The notes under the pieces: generated by a model
What the model was told of the DNA's origin: nothing
The model's database searches: none
Seen by the model: only the letters and a program-made list of their open reading frames with translations
Position numbers and translations under genes: made by a program
Assembly: GCA_050943075.1 (NCBI GenBank)
Contig: JBMNOM010000036.1
Span: forward strand, 1-9,242
DNA from: CAJKWP01 sp050943075
Lineage (GTDB): Bacteria; Bacillota; Clostridia; Christensenellales; UBA1242
DNA: 9,242 nucleotides
Direction: 5' to 3'
Part shown: piece after piece, positions 1 to 5,985 of the stretch
Layout of the letters: every line of letters starts with the position of its first letter
Position numbering within the stretch: the first letter of the stretch is position 1

Positions 1-14
1 TTAATTAGCAAAAT

Positions 15-46
15 AAAAAAACTGTTAAAAGTTTAACAGTTTTTTG
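15..46 (-). terminator. Intrinsic terminator of the three-gene paralogue operon
   Basis: A perfect inverted repeat, ACTGTTAAA (21-29) and TTTAACAGT (32-40), is flanked by A-runs on the left and T-runs on the right. Read on the minus strand it is a hairpin followed by a T-rich tract, 20-50 bases past the stop codon of the last paralogue. The A/T flanks on both sides make it potentially bidirectional, so it could also stop a plus-strand transcript entering from the left. Confidence 0.8.
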
Positions 47-64
47 TTTTTAATTTAATATAAT

Positions 65-985
65 TTAATTTAAAACTTTTTCAGTTTCATTTTCGCTTTT
101 ATGAATTTCAACATCATTCAAAGGCTCAAATTCGCCTTTAAGTGTGTATGATTTTTCATCAATGATGTTTAAGTTTTTCATAATTCTTAAAAGTGCTGGA
201 TATATTGCATAAGCTTGGTCTTTAAGTTCTGTTAATGCTTCGTCGGAAAAATGTTTTAAAACAAGATCAATATGAGATAAAACTAAAAGTTTTTTAATTT
301 CCAATGGCAAAGCATAAATTTCTTTTTCATTGCCTGGTGTTGCGTCAAAATCAACTTTAAAACTTTCTTTACAATGCTCAATTGCAAGCGAAGTGTTTTG
401 TTCTGATTTAACAAGAAGGTCAATATATGCCATTATGTATTCTTCGCCGTCTTTTGTGCTTTTTTGCATAATTGCTTTTTTGTGTTCATTGTATCTTTGA
501 AGTGTTTCTTGTCTTTCTTCAAATTCAACCAATTCGTTGTATGTAGCAACTTTTGTTTTGTATTGGTGGGTAAGTGCCATAAGATAATTTTCGTCATCAA
601 AAATTTTGTTAAGTTCTGTGAAAAAGAAAATTGCACTCAAATTAAATTTTTTGCTGTCCATTCCTGCTATGTCGTATTCCACACCATACGTTAATGTCAC
701 GGAGTTTCCTTCGGGTTTAAAACCAATTTTTGTTGCAGGGTCGTAAGTGTAATCTGGGCAACCTCTCATTGATTTAACTAAATACATTGCACTAATTAAG
801 TTTTTCATTTCAGAATTTTCAAATTCTTTAACGTTAACAATAAGGTCTTTGCCTTTTTCTGCGTTTTTAATTTGTGTTTCAATGAAAAGTTTTGATGAGC
901 CAAAGTCTTCAATTAAGCGCAAAACAAAAACCTGTTCATTTTTAATGTAAAAGTATAAGCTTTTAATTTGTTTATCAATATCCAT
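65..985 (-). CDS. Uncharacterised protein, paralogue A of a tandem family (306 aa)
   Basis: I do not recognise this family. The predicted protein is soluble, with no signal peptide or hydrophobic membrane segment. Blocks shared with the two upstream neighbours, in order: VLRLIEDFGSSK-x-FI (residues 21-35), YDPATKIGFK (81-90), IFDD (128-131), Y-K-T-K-x-x-x-YN (142-150), a Cys in a helix (205), LP-x-E-x-KKLLVLS (226-237) and a C-terminal helix with LRIMKNL (266-272). The tail (292-306) is acidic and divergent. The start is supported by AAAGGA at 992-997, 6 bp upstream, and by alignment of the N-terminus with its paralogues. It is the third, promoter-distal gene, 17 bp after paralogue B. Function is unknown. 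Reality of the gene is well supported by family conservation; no role is inferred. Confidence 0.87.
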   Translation of the reverse strand: MDIDKQIKSLYFYIKNEQVFVLRLIEDFGSSKLFIETQIKNAEKGKDLIVNVKEFENSEMKNLISAMYLVKSMRGCPDYTYDPATKIGFKPEGNSVTLTYGVEYDIAGMDSKKFNLSAIFFFTELNKIFDDENYLMALTHQYKTKVATYNELVEFEERQETLQRYNEHKKAIMQKSTKDGEEYIMAYIDLLVKSEQNTSLAIEHCKESFKVDFDATPGNEKEIYALPLEIKKLLVLSHIDLVLKHFSDEALTELKDQAYAIYPALLRIMKNLNIIDEKSYTLKGEFEPLNDVEIHKSENETEKVLN

Positions 986-1002
986 AATTAATCCTTTATT
1001 CT

Positions 1003-1929
1003 TTAACTTAAATAGTTATCGTTTTCATCTTCATTTTTTTCAATTTCAACATTTTTCAAAAGTGGATATTCGTTTTTAAATCTAAATGCTTTTTCATCAA
1101 TATATTTTAAGTTTTTCATAAGCCTTAAAATAATTGGATAAAGGGCATAGGCATCATCTCTAATACTATTCAATGATTCTTCAGAATATTTAATTTCAAT
1201 TAAATCTACAAAAGACAAAACTAAAAGTTTTTTTGTTTCAAAAGGCACAGAAATAAGTTCTTCTTTGGTTGCATTATCAAGTTCAATGTTAACCTTATAT
1301 TTATTTTTGCAATGCATTAATGACGCTTTAAGGTTCACAGGATTTTCGATAATTTCTTCGTAATAATCAAAAACAAACGCTTTGCCTTCTTTTGGTTTAT
1401 TTAAAATTAATTCTTTTTCGCTGTGCATTGTTTCAAGCATTGCTTTTCTGTCTGTTTTAAGTAAGGCGTTATAACGTTCAACTTTTGTTTTGTATTTACC
1501 TGCAAAAAATTCAAGCAAGCGCGCATCATCAAAAATTCCATTCACACCTGCAAAACCTTGAAGAGCACTTGCATTAAATCTTCCATCATTTTCCGGGTGC
1601 AATTTGTGGGGTTCATTATAAGTTATGCGAATGTTGTTTTTTTCTGCTTTAATGCCAATTTTTGTGGCAGGGTCGTAAGTCCAAGTGGAATTGCCAATCA
1701 TTGATTTTAAAAGATATTCGCCACTGATTAATTTTTCCACTTCTTCATTTTTAAGTTCTTTAATTTCAACAAATTTTTCTTTGCCATTTTCCATGCTGTT
1801 TACAATTTCAAATGCAATAAAAACTTTTGATGAGCCAAAATCTTCAATTAGACGCAAAACAACAACTTTGTGAGCTGTTTCTGCTTTGACTGCAAAATAT
1901 AAGTTTTTTAAGTTTTTTTCAAAATCCAT
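1003..1929 (-). CDS. Uncharacterised protein, paralogue B of a tandem family (308 aa)
   Basis: This is the middle gene of the tandem trio and the closest relative of paralogue A. The blocks VLRLIEDFGSSK (24-35) and TYDPATKIG (84-92) are identical in the two proteins, while the DNA differs only at synonymous positions. Other family blocks: IFDD (132-135), Y-K-T-K-V-x-x-YN (146-154), HCKNKYKV (206-213), KKLLVLS (233-239), AYALYP-x-x-LRLMKNL (260-274) and IDEKAF (277-282). The last 15 residues are acidic (NEDENDN). No membrane segment or signal peptide is visible. The ATG follows AAAAGGG (1937-1943) with 7-bp spacing. A 43-bp gap separates it from paralogue C, with no terminator between, so co-transcription is likely. 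Function unknown. Confidence 0.87.
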   Translation of the reverse strand: MDFEKNLKNLYFAVKAETAHKVVVLRLIEDFGSSKVFIAFEIVNSMENGKEKFVEIKELKNEEVEKLISGEYLLKSMIGNSTWTYDPATKIGIKAEKNNIRITYNEPHKLHPENDGRFNASALQGFAGVNGIFDDARLLEFFAGKYKTKVERYNALLKTDRKAMLETMHSEKELILNKPKEGKAFVFDYYEEIIENPVNLKASLMHCKNKYKVNIELDNATKEELISVPFETKKLLVLSFVDLIEIKYSEESLNSIRDDAYALYPIILRLMKNLKYIDEKAFRFKNEYPLLKNVEIEKNEDENDNYLS

Positions 1930-1972
1930 AGATAAACCCTTTTAATTTTATGGTGTGGTTAATTGAAGTTTT

Positions 1973-2908
1973 TTAACACAAATGTTGTTCATCAACATCA
2001 TTGTGTCTATAAACATTTTTAAGTGGTGGGTAAGCGTCTCCAAAACTCATTGCGTTTTCTGGAAGCAATTTAATGTTTTTCATAAGTTTTAACACAATTG
2101 TGTAAAGCACATCACAAGTTTCTTCAAGTTTTTTCACATTTTCATCTGTGAGTGTTTGGGAATAGTCTTTAATATAGCCCAAAATGATGAGTCTTTTTGT
2201 TTCTATTGGCAAGGACATTAATTGTTCTTTGTCTTTTGGGTTTGCGTTAATTGTTATTGCAAAATGGTTTTGGCAATAGTTAATTGCTCTTGAAACAAAA
2301 ACAGGTTCTTCAATTATGCGGTTATAATATTCCTTAATTGCTGCAGGGTATTGGTCTGCTTTATACAAAATGATTTTTTCGTGTTCTTTATTTCTTTTCA
2401 AAATTTCTTTTCGGTCTTTCATGCGGGCAACTTCATTGTATGTTGAAACATTCTTTTTGTAAGTTTCTGCAAAGAATTTAAACAAAGCTTGGTCGTCAAA
2501 AATGCGGTAGCTGTAAAGAAAGGCTTCAAGAATAAAGCGGTTAAAAATTTCCGTGTCGTGTTTTTTGATGCCATTGTCTTCACCATAGGTGACCAAAAAA
2601 GCACCATCACTCATTTTAAAACCAAGTTTTGAAACAGTGTCATAAGCCGCTTTTTCGTTGCTTTTTAAAGAATTTAAAAGATGGAAACAACTAAACAAAT
2701 TGGTTGGAATATCTTCATTTTTCAATTCTTTTGCATACGCATAAGTTGTTAATTTGCCGCTTTCTTCATCGCTTGCAAGTTGCAAAGCAATGAAAGACTT
2801 TGAAGCGCCGTTGTCTTCAATTAACCTCAAAACTTCAATTTTATGTGTTTTGTCTGGGTTTTCTGTCACGTGGAAATATGTGTTTTTTAAATCTTTAATA
2901 TCAACCAT
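1973..2908 (-). CDS. Uncharacterised protein, paralogue C of a tandem family (311 aa)
   Basis: This is the first gene of the minus-strand operon and the most diverged member. It keeps VLRLIEDNGASKSFI (26-40), a YD-x-x-x-K-LGFK block (89-98), IFDD (136-139), YKKNVSTYNEV (150-160), YCQNHFAI (211-218), LP-x-ETKRL (233-240) and LKLMKNIKLLPENA (273-286). It differs from A and B in replacing DPAT by DTVS in the central block and in having Cys residues at 74, 265 and 311. Predicted soluble and helix-rich in the second half; no export signal. The ATG is preceded by AAGGGG (2915-2920) with 6-bp spacing. It is transcribed divergently from rnpB. I cannot assign a function. Confidence 0.87.
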   Translation of the reverse strand: MVDIKDLKNTYFHVTENPDKTHKIEVLRLIEDNGASKSFIALQLASDEESGKLTTYAYAKELKNEDIPTNLFSCFHLLNSLKSNEKAAYDTVSKLGFKMSDGAFLVTYGEDNGIKKHDTEIFNRFILEAFLYSYRIFDDQALFKFFAETYKKNVSTYNEVARMKDRKEILKRNKEHEKIILYKADQYPAAIKEYYNRIIEEPVFVSRAINYCQNHFAITINANPKDKEQLMSLPIETKRLIILGYIKDYSQTLTDENVKKLEETCDVLYTIVLKLMKNIKLLPENAMSFGDAYPPLKNVYRHNDVDEQHLC

Positions 2909-2926
2909 ATTTAGCCCCTTAATTAA

Positions 2927-2956
2927 TTTATAAATATTTTAACATTATATTGTCAC
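2927..2956 (-). promoter_or_regulatory. Candidate promoter of the paralogue operon
   Basis: On the minus strand, GTGACA (2951-2956, 5/6 to the -35 consensus) is separated by 18 bp from TATAAA (2927-2932). This would start transcription near 2920, just before the Shine-Dalgarno of paralogue C. The resulting leader would be very short. A TATAAT at 2944-2949 is an alternative -10 element with a weaker -35. The region clearly must hold the promoter, but which pair is used is uncertain. Confidence 0.4.
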
Positions 2957-2960
2957 AAAT

Positions 2961-2981
2961 GCAAGAAACTTTTTTTCTTGC
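2961..2981. repeat. Perfect 8-bp inverted repeat between divergent promoters
   Basis: GCAAGAAA (2961-2968) and TTTCTTGC (2974-2981) flank a 5-bp spacer. The repeat lies just outside the rnpB -35 box and just upstream of the minus-strand promoter. It has no following T-run on either strand, so a terminator is unlikely. A protein-binding site or a chance palindrome are both possible. Confidence 0.5.
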
Positions 2982-2986
2982 CGCCC

Positions 2987-3014
2987 TTGACATTTTTGCT
3001 TTTATGGCTATAAT
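2987..3014 (+). promoter_or_regulatory. rnpB promoter (sigma-A type)
   Basis: A consensus -35 box TTGACA (2987-2992) and a consensus -10 box TATAAT (3009-3014) are 16 bp apart. Transcription would begin about 7 bp downstream, at 3021, which is where the RNase P RNA P1 helix starts. This is the strongest promoter in the window, as expected for an abundant stable RNA. Confidence 0.8.
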
Positions 3015-3020
3015 AATAAC

Positions 3021-3357
3021 AGCAGTTTGCTGGGCGATTGCAAGGGTTAAACCTTGAGGAAAGTCCGAGCTCCACAGAACAGGATGCCTGTTAACGACAG
3101 GTGAAGGTGACTTTAAGGAAAGTGCAACAGAAAACAACCGCCAAGGAATTGGTAAGGGTGAAAAGGTGAGGTAAGAGCTTACCGCTTGCTTGGTGACAAG
3201 CAAGGCAATGTAAACCCCATCCGGAGCAAGGCATACAAAAAAACATGGCATTGTTCGTGCGTTTTTTTGTCAAATCACGCCGCTTGAGGCTTATGGCGAC
3301 ATAAGTCCTAGATAGATAATCGTCCTAGACAGAACTCGGCTTACAGGCAGACTGACA
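3021..3357 (+). ncRNA. rnpB: RNase P RNA, bacterial class A
   Basis: This is the catalytic RNA of RNase P, which removes tRNA 5' leaders. The universal 5' core GAGGAAAGTCC begins near 3056, and the universal 3' core ACAGAA-x-x-CGGCTTACAG lies near 3329-3345. P1 pairs CAGTTTGC (3023-3030) with GCAGACTG (3347-3354). P2 pairs GGGCGATT with AATCGTCC (about 3318-3325). P3 is a minimal CAAGG/CCTTG hairpin, and P14 is an 8-bp hairpin closed by GTGA (about 3187-3206). The AGTGCAACAGAAAACAA-CCGCC segment and the separate P13/P14/P15-17 arrangement identify class A. P12 is reduced to CCAA-GGAA-TTGG. P16 is an unusual A-rich perfect helix (3235-3244 with 3261-3270). The 3' side of L15 has no GGT (see findings). 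The ends are estimated from P1 and the promoter. Confidence 0.97.
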
Positions 3358-3396
3358 AAAAGGCAACTTTTAACCAAGTTGCCTTTTTTATTTTTT
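3357..3396 (+). terminator. Intrinsic terminator of rnpB
   Basis: GGCAACTT (3362-3369) pairs with AAGTTGCC (3376-3383) around a 6-base loop. The stem is extended by A-T pairs and followed by a T-rich tract (3384-3396). It begins directly after the RNase P RNA P1 strand and separates rnpB from the frr operon. Confidence 0.92.
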
Positions 3397-3453
3397 CAAA
3401 CAAAATTAAATGATAAAATTGCAATTTAAAACATAAAAATAGTTATAATTAAT

Positions 3454-3482
3454 TTGCAAATAATTTTGTTGTATATTATACT
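3454..3482 (+). promoter_or_regulatory. Probable promoter of the frr-uppS-cdsA-rseP operon
   Basis: TTGCAA (3454-3459) and TATACT (3477-3482) are separated by 17 bp, giving a start near 3489 and a leader of about 30 bases before the frr ATG. A second possible -10, TATAAT at 3444-3449, lies upstream with TTGCAA at 3419-3424 but a poor 19-bp spacing. The 3397-3520 stretch is very AT-rich and holds nothing else I can identify. Confidence 0.55.
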
Positions 3483-3520
3483 TGTTATATCTAAAATTAT
3501 ATATAAAATAAGGAGATTTT

Positions 3521-4093
3521 ATGCAAGACGAACAAATGGTGAAGGAAATTATTGATGATTTTAAACTTGGAGCAATTAAATCAATTGATTTTGTTAAAGG
3601 TGAATTTGCAGTTTTAAAAGCTGGTAGAGCAAACCCAAAAATGCTTGATAAAGTGACAGTTGAATACTATGGAATGATGACTCCACTTTCACAAATGGCA
3701 AACATAAGCGTGCCAGAAGCAAGAATGCTTATGATTAATCTTTGGGACATTAGCGCAATGAACGCGGTTAGGAAAGCACTTCAAGTGGCCGACCTTGGCG
3801 CATCAATTGCTGATGATGGCAAAGTTATTCGTTTAACTTTTCCAACACTCACAGAAGAAAGAAGAAGAGATCTTGTTAAACAAGTTAAGAAAATTGCTGA
3901 AGACGGCAAAATTTCATTAAGAGGCGCAAGAAGAGATTGCCTTGATATGTTTAAAACAATGAAAAAAGATGCTGAAATTTCAGAAGATGAATATAATGGG
4001 CTTGAAAAACAAGTGCAAAAATTAACTGATGAATATAACAACCAAATTGACGTTATTACAGCAGCAAAAGAAAAAGAGGTTATGGAAGTTTAA
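3521..4093 (+). CDS. frr: Ribosome recycling factor
   Basis: RRF splits the post-termination 70S ribosome together with EF-G, in the cytoplasm. The 190-aa length fits the usual ~185 aa. Diagnostic stretches: K-AGRANPKMLDKVTVEYYG (33-51), TPLSQMANISVPEARML (54-70), the VIRLTFPTLTEERRRDLVK region (102-120) and the C-terminal helix motif ISEDEYNGLEKQVQKLTDEY (153-172), ending in KEKEVMEV. The three-helix bundle (1-30 and 105-190) and the inserted beta domain (31-104) are both present. The linker that usually reads LGLNP-x-x-DG is LGASIADDG (92-100), a mild oddity. The start is supported by AAGGAG at 3510-3515. First gene of the plus-strand operon. The usual upstream partners tsf and pyrH are absent, replaced by rnpB. 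Confidence 0.98.
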   Translation: MQDEQMVKEIIDDFKLGAIKSIDFVKGEFAVLKAGRANPKMLDKVTVEYYGMMTPLSQMANISVPEARMLMINLWDISAMNAVRKALQVADLGASIADDGKVIRLTFPTLTEERRRDLVKQVKKIAEDGKISLRGARRDCLDMFKTMKKDAEISEDEYNGLEKQVQKLTDEYNNQIDVITAAKEKEVMEV

Positions 4094-4284
4094 TGAAAAA
4101 TTTTATTGGCTTGCCGCTTAGTCAAGTTATTAACGAACTTGAAAAAACAAACACGCCTTATGAAGTTGTGATGAACAACTTTATCATTGAAGGCGACACA
4201 AAATTGGTGACAAATGTTAAAAGCCAAAACAACAAAGTTGTTTTGACCGTAGGAGAATTTATTTTTAATTTAAAAAAGGATTAA
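4093..4284 (+). CDS. Small uncharacterised protein (63 aa) between frr and uppS
   Basis: I do not recognise this with confidence. The start overlaps the frr stop by one base (TAATG), with only a weak GGAAG upstream, so translation is probably coupled to frr. The sequence suggests one amphipathic helix (IGLPLSQVINELEKTN, 5-20) followed by beta strands (YEVVMNN, 23-29; KVVLTVGEFIFNL, 48-60). The opening FIGLPLSQVINELEK loosely resembles the start of a PASTA-type fold (IG-x-x-L-x-x-A-x-x-x-L), but this is inference from a short match. No signal peptide, membrane helix or Cys residues. The tight packing with frr upstream and uppS one base downstream argues that it is a real gene of the operon. 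Confidence 0.75.
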   Translation: MKNFIGLPLSQVINELEKTNTPYEVVMNNFIIEGDTKLVTNVKSQNNKVVLTVGEFIFNLKKD

Positions 4285-4285
4285 A

Positions 4286-5011
4286 ATGAAGCAGAAATTA
4301 GATACTTTAGGTATTAATAAATTACCCAAACACATAGCATTTGTTATCGATGGCAATGGCAGGTGGGCAAAAGAAAAAAACAAATCAAGAAGTTATGGGC
4401 ACAAAATTGGTGTTCAAACTTTGGAAAAAATTTTAAAAACTTGCAAAAACATTGAAATTGAAGTTGTTTCAGTTTTTGCTTTCAGCACAGAAAACTGGAA
4501 ACGCAGTGAAGATGAAGTTAAGTTTTTGTTTAAACTTTTTGAAAGTTATGCAAAAAGCCTTTTAAAAGAAATTAAAAAAGACACAAGCATTAAATTTAGG
4601 CACATGGGCAACTTGACACAATTGCCAAAATCGCTTCAAAAACTTTTGGTTTCTTTGCAAGAACAAACAAACAACAACACAGGCTTTACAATTAACATTG
4701 GCATTAACTATGGCGGAAGAGATGAAATTTTGCGTGCAGTGAACAAAATTCTTGCACAAGGCAAAACCAACATCACCGCACAAGAATTTGAAGCTTACTT
4801 GGACACAGCAGGCATTTGCGACCCAGAGTTTATAATTAGAACAAGTGGGGAAGAGCGTGTTAGCAATTTCATGCTTTATCAAATGGCATACAGTGAATTT
4901 TATTTCCCAAAAGTTTATTGGCCAGCATTCACAGAAGACCATTTGCTTGAAGCTTTGCAAGTGTTTCAAAACAGAAAAAGAAGATACGGAGCAGCTAAGG
5001 AGGAAGAATGA
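4286..5011 (+). CDS. uppS: Undecaprenyl diphosphate synthase (cis-prenyltransferase)
   Basis: Adds isopentenyl units in cis to farnesyl diphosphate to make the C55 lipid carrier for peptidoglycan and other wall polymers, at the membrane face. The 241-aa length is normal. Visible family motifs: PKHIAFVIDGNGRWAK (14-29) with the catalytic Asp22; GHKIG (38-42); FAFSTENWKRS-x-x-EV (65-78); NYGGRDEI (141-148); and IIRTSGEERVSNFMLYQMAYSEFYF (183-207), which holds the diphosphate-binding Arg residues and the Mg-binding Glu. All key residues are present. The start follows AAAGGA (4275-4280) at 5 bp. The 3' end overlaps cdsA by 4 bp (ATGA). A longer plus-strand frame overlapping the uppS/cdsA junction was not accepted as a gene. 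Confidence 0.98.
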   Translation: MKQKLDTLGINKLPKHIAFVIDGNGRWAKEKNKSRSYGHKIGVQTLEKILKTCKNIEIEVVSVFAFSTENWKRSEDEVKFLFKLFESYAKSLLKEIKKDTSIKFRHMGNLTQLPKSLQKLLVSLQEQTNNNTGFTINIGINYGGRDEILRAVNKILAQGKTNITAQEFEAYLDTAGICDPEFIIRTSGEERVSNFMLYQMAYSEFYFPKVYWPAFTEDHLLEALQVFQNRKRRYGAAKEEE

Positions 5012-5952
5012 AAGACAGGATTTACACAGGATTTATGCTTTTTTTAATTATACTTTTAACAATTTTATTAAGGCAATTCACAATTTATGCTTTTGACGCA
5101 TTAATTTTGCTTATTATGGTTGGTGGCGCATTTGAAAGTGCTCGCTTGTTTGCAAAAATTGGCTTTTTTAACGACAAAAAAGTTGTAATGGCTTATCCAG
5201 TTTTGTTGTATGGGCTGTTTTTGCTTCTTAACCATTTCAAACAAAGTTTTGTGTGGTCTCTAATTTACAATTTGGCATTAATTGCTTTAATTATCATTTT
5301 TAAATTTGTTTTGGGGTTAATAACAAAAAAATCAATTGATAATGAAATTAAAACAAGAAATTTTAAAGGTTCTAAATACAATTTTATATTAATAAAAGCA
5401 GTTAATTCTGCAATTACAATGCTTTATCCAGCAGTTTTGTTGTTCAGTTTTATACTTTTGAATCATTTGGCAACAATTATAAGATTGCCAGAAGGGTTGG
5501 CAAACGCAAACATTGTTGGGCTTGTTGCAATTGTTGCAGTGTTTGCTCTTGCATCACTTGTTGACATTTTTAGCATGCTTTTTGGCAAATTGATTGGCGG
5601 AAAAAAACTTATGCCAAGCGTTAGCCCAAACAAAACAATTTCGGGCAGTGTGGGTGGCATTTTGTTCACAATGCTTGTTGCAACAGCACTTTATTTTGTT
5701 TTAACAGCATTTGCAAGTGTTGACACATTGTTCTACACAATCAATTTTGGAATTTGGCAAGTTTTATTGCTAACTTTCTTAACTGGCGTGTTTTGCAACG
5801 TGGGTGACTTGTTCGAGTCATTTTTAAAACGCAAAGCAAAAGTTAAAGACTCTGGCACCATTTTGCCAGGACATGGCGGCTTGCTTGACAGGTTTGACAG
5901 CCACAGTTTGGCGGCAGTTGTTGTGCTTGTATTCTTTATAATCTTGCTTTAA
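5008..5952 (+). CDS. cdsA: Phosphatidate cytidylyltransferase (CDP-diacylglycerol synthase)
   Basis: Integral membrane enzyme converting phosphatidic acid and CTP to CDP-diacylglycerol, the precursor of bacterial phospholipids. The C-terminal region matches the CDS family signature exactly: S-F-L-K-R...K-V-K-D-S-G...L-P-G-H-G-G-L-L-D-R-F-D (271-297). Also present are the conserved SPNKTISGSVGG segment (206-217) and the GDLFES lead-in (266-271). Several hydrophobic segments are evident (about 8-22, 30-48, 60-75, 85-105, 135-153, 168-192, 213-235, 248-265, 298-314). The length of 314 aa is slightly above the usual 260-280; the extra sequence lies in the N-terminal half, around the polar loop 106-128. 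A strong AAGGAGG (4997-5003) inside uppS precedes the ATG, and the 4-bp overlap implies coupling. Confidence 0.97.
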   Translation: MKDRIYTGFMLFLIILLTILLRQFTIYAFDALILLIMVGGAFESARLFAKIGFFNDKKVVMAYPVLLYGLFLLLNHFKQSFVWSLIYNLALIALIIIFKFVLGLITKKSIDNEIKTRNFKGSKYNFILIKAVNSAITMLYPAVLLFSFILLNHLATIIRLPEGLANANIVGLVAIVAVFALASLVDIFSMLFGKLIGGKKLMPSVSPNKTISGSVGGILFTMLVATALYFVLTAFASVDTLFYTINFGIWQVLLLTFLTGVFCNVGDLFESFLKRKAKVKDSGTILPGHGGLLDRFDSHSLAAVVVLVFFIILL

Positions 5953-5956
5953 TTTA

Positions 5957-5972
5957 AAGGCTTTTAAGCCTT
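5957..5972. other. Short inverted repeat between cdsA and rseP
   Basis: AAGGCTT (5957-5963) and AAGCCTT (5966-5972) form a compact hairpin of about 6 bp in the 33-bp gap between cdsA and rseP. No T-run follows, and the rseP ribosome-binding AAGG (5975-5978) comes directly after. It is not a normal terminator; it might modulate rseP translation or mark the site where dxr was lost. Confidence 0.4.
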
Positions 5973-5985
5973 AAAAGGAAAAATA

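Larger units (their letters stand above)
65..2908 (-). repeat. Tandem gene triplication (three diverged paralogues)
   Basis: The three consecutive minus-strand genes align along their whole length with the same order of conserved blocks and nearly the same length. At DNA level the similarity is patchy. Between A and B a 26-bp block (723-748 and 1655-1680) has one mismatch and a 36-bp block (890-925 and 1825-1860) has three. Elsewhere the DNA has diverged, so the duplications are old rather than recent copies. Confidence 0.85.

Noticed and set aside
433..694. Alternative frames on both strands within paralogue A
   Set aside because: They overlap a family-conserved gene and arise from AT-rich codon bias.
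1930..1972. Possible terminator between paralogues C and B
   Set aside because: No stable GC-containing stem followed by a T-run is visible on the minus strand.
2928..3273. Minus-strand open frames of 107 and 60 codons across the RNase P RNA
   Set aside because: They lie antisense to rnpB, whose conserved RNA core and helices fully explain the sequence, and they have no convincing ribosome-binding site.
4562..4969. Minus-strand 135-codon frame inside uppS
   Set aside because: Cys- and Phe-rich translation with no domain sense, antisense to a clearly conserved enzyme.
4845..5096. Plus-strand 83-codon frame spanning the uppS/cdsA junction
   Set aside because: It overlaps the conserved C-terminal motif of uppS and the N-terminus of cdsA in another frame and has a composition typical of a shadow frame.
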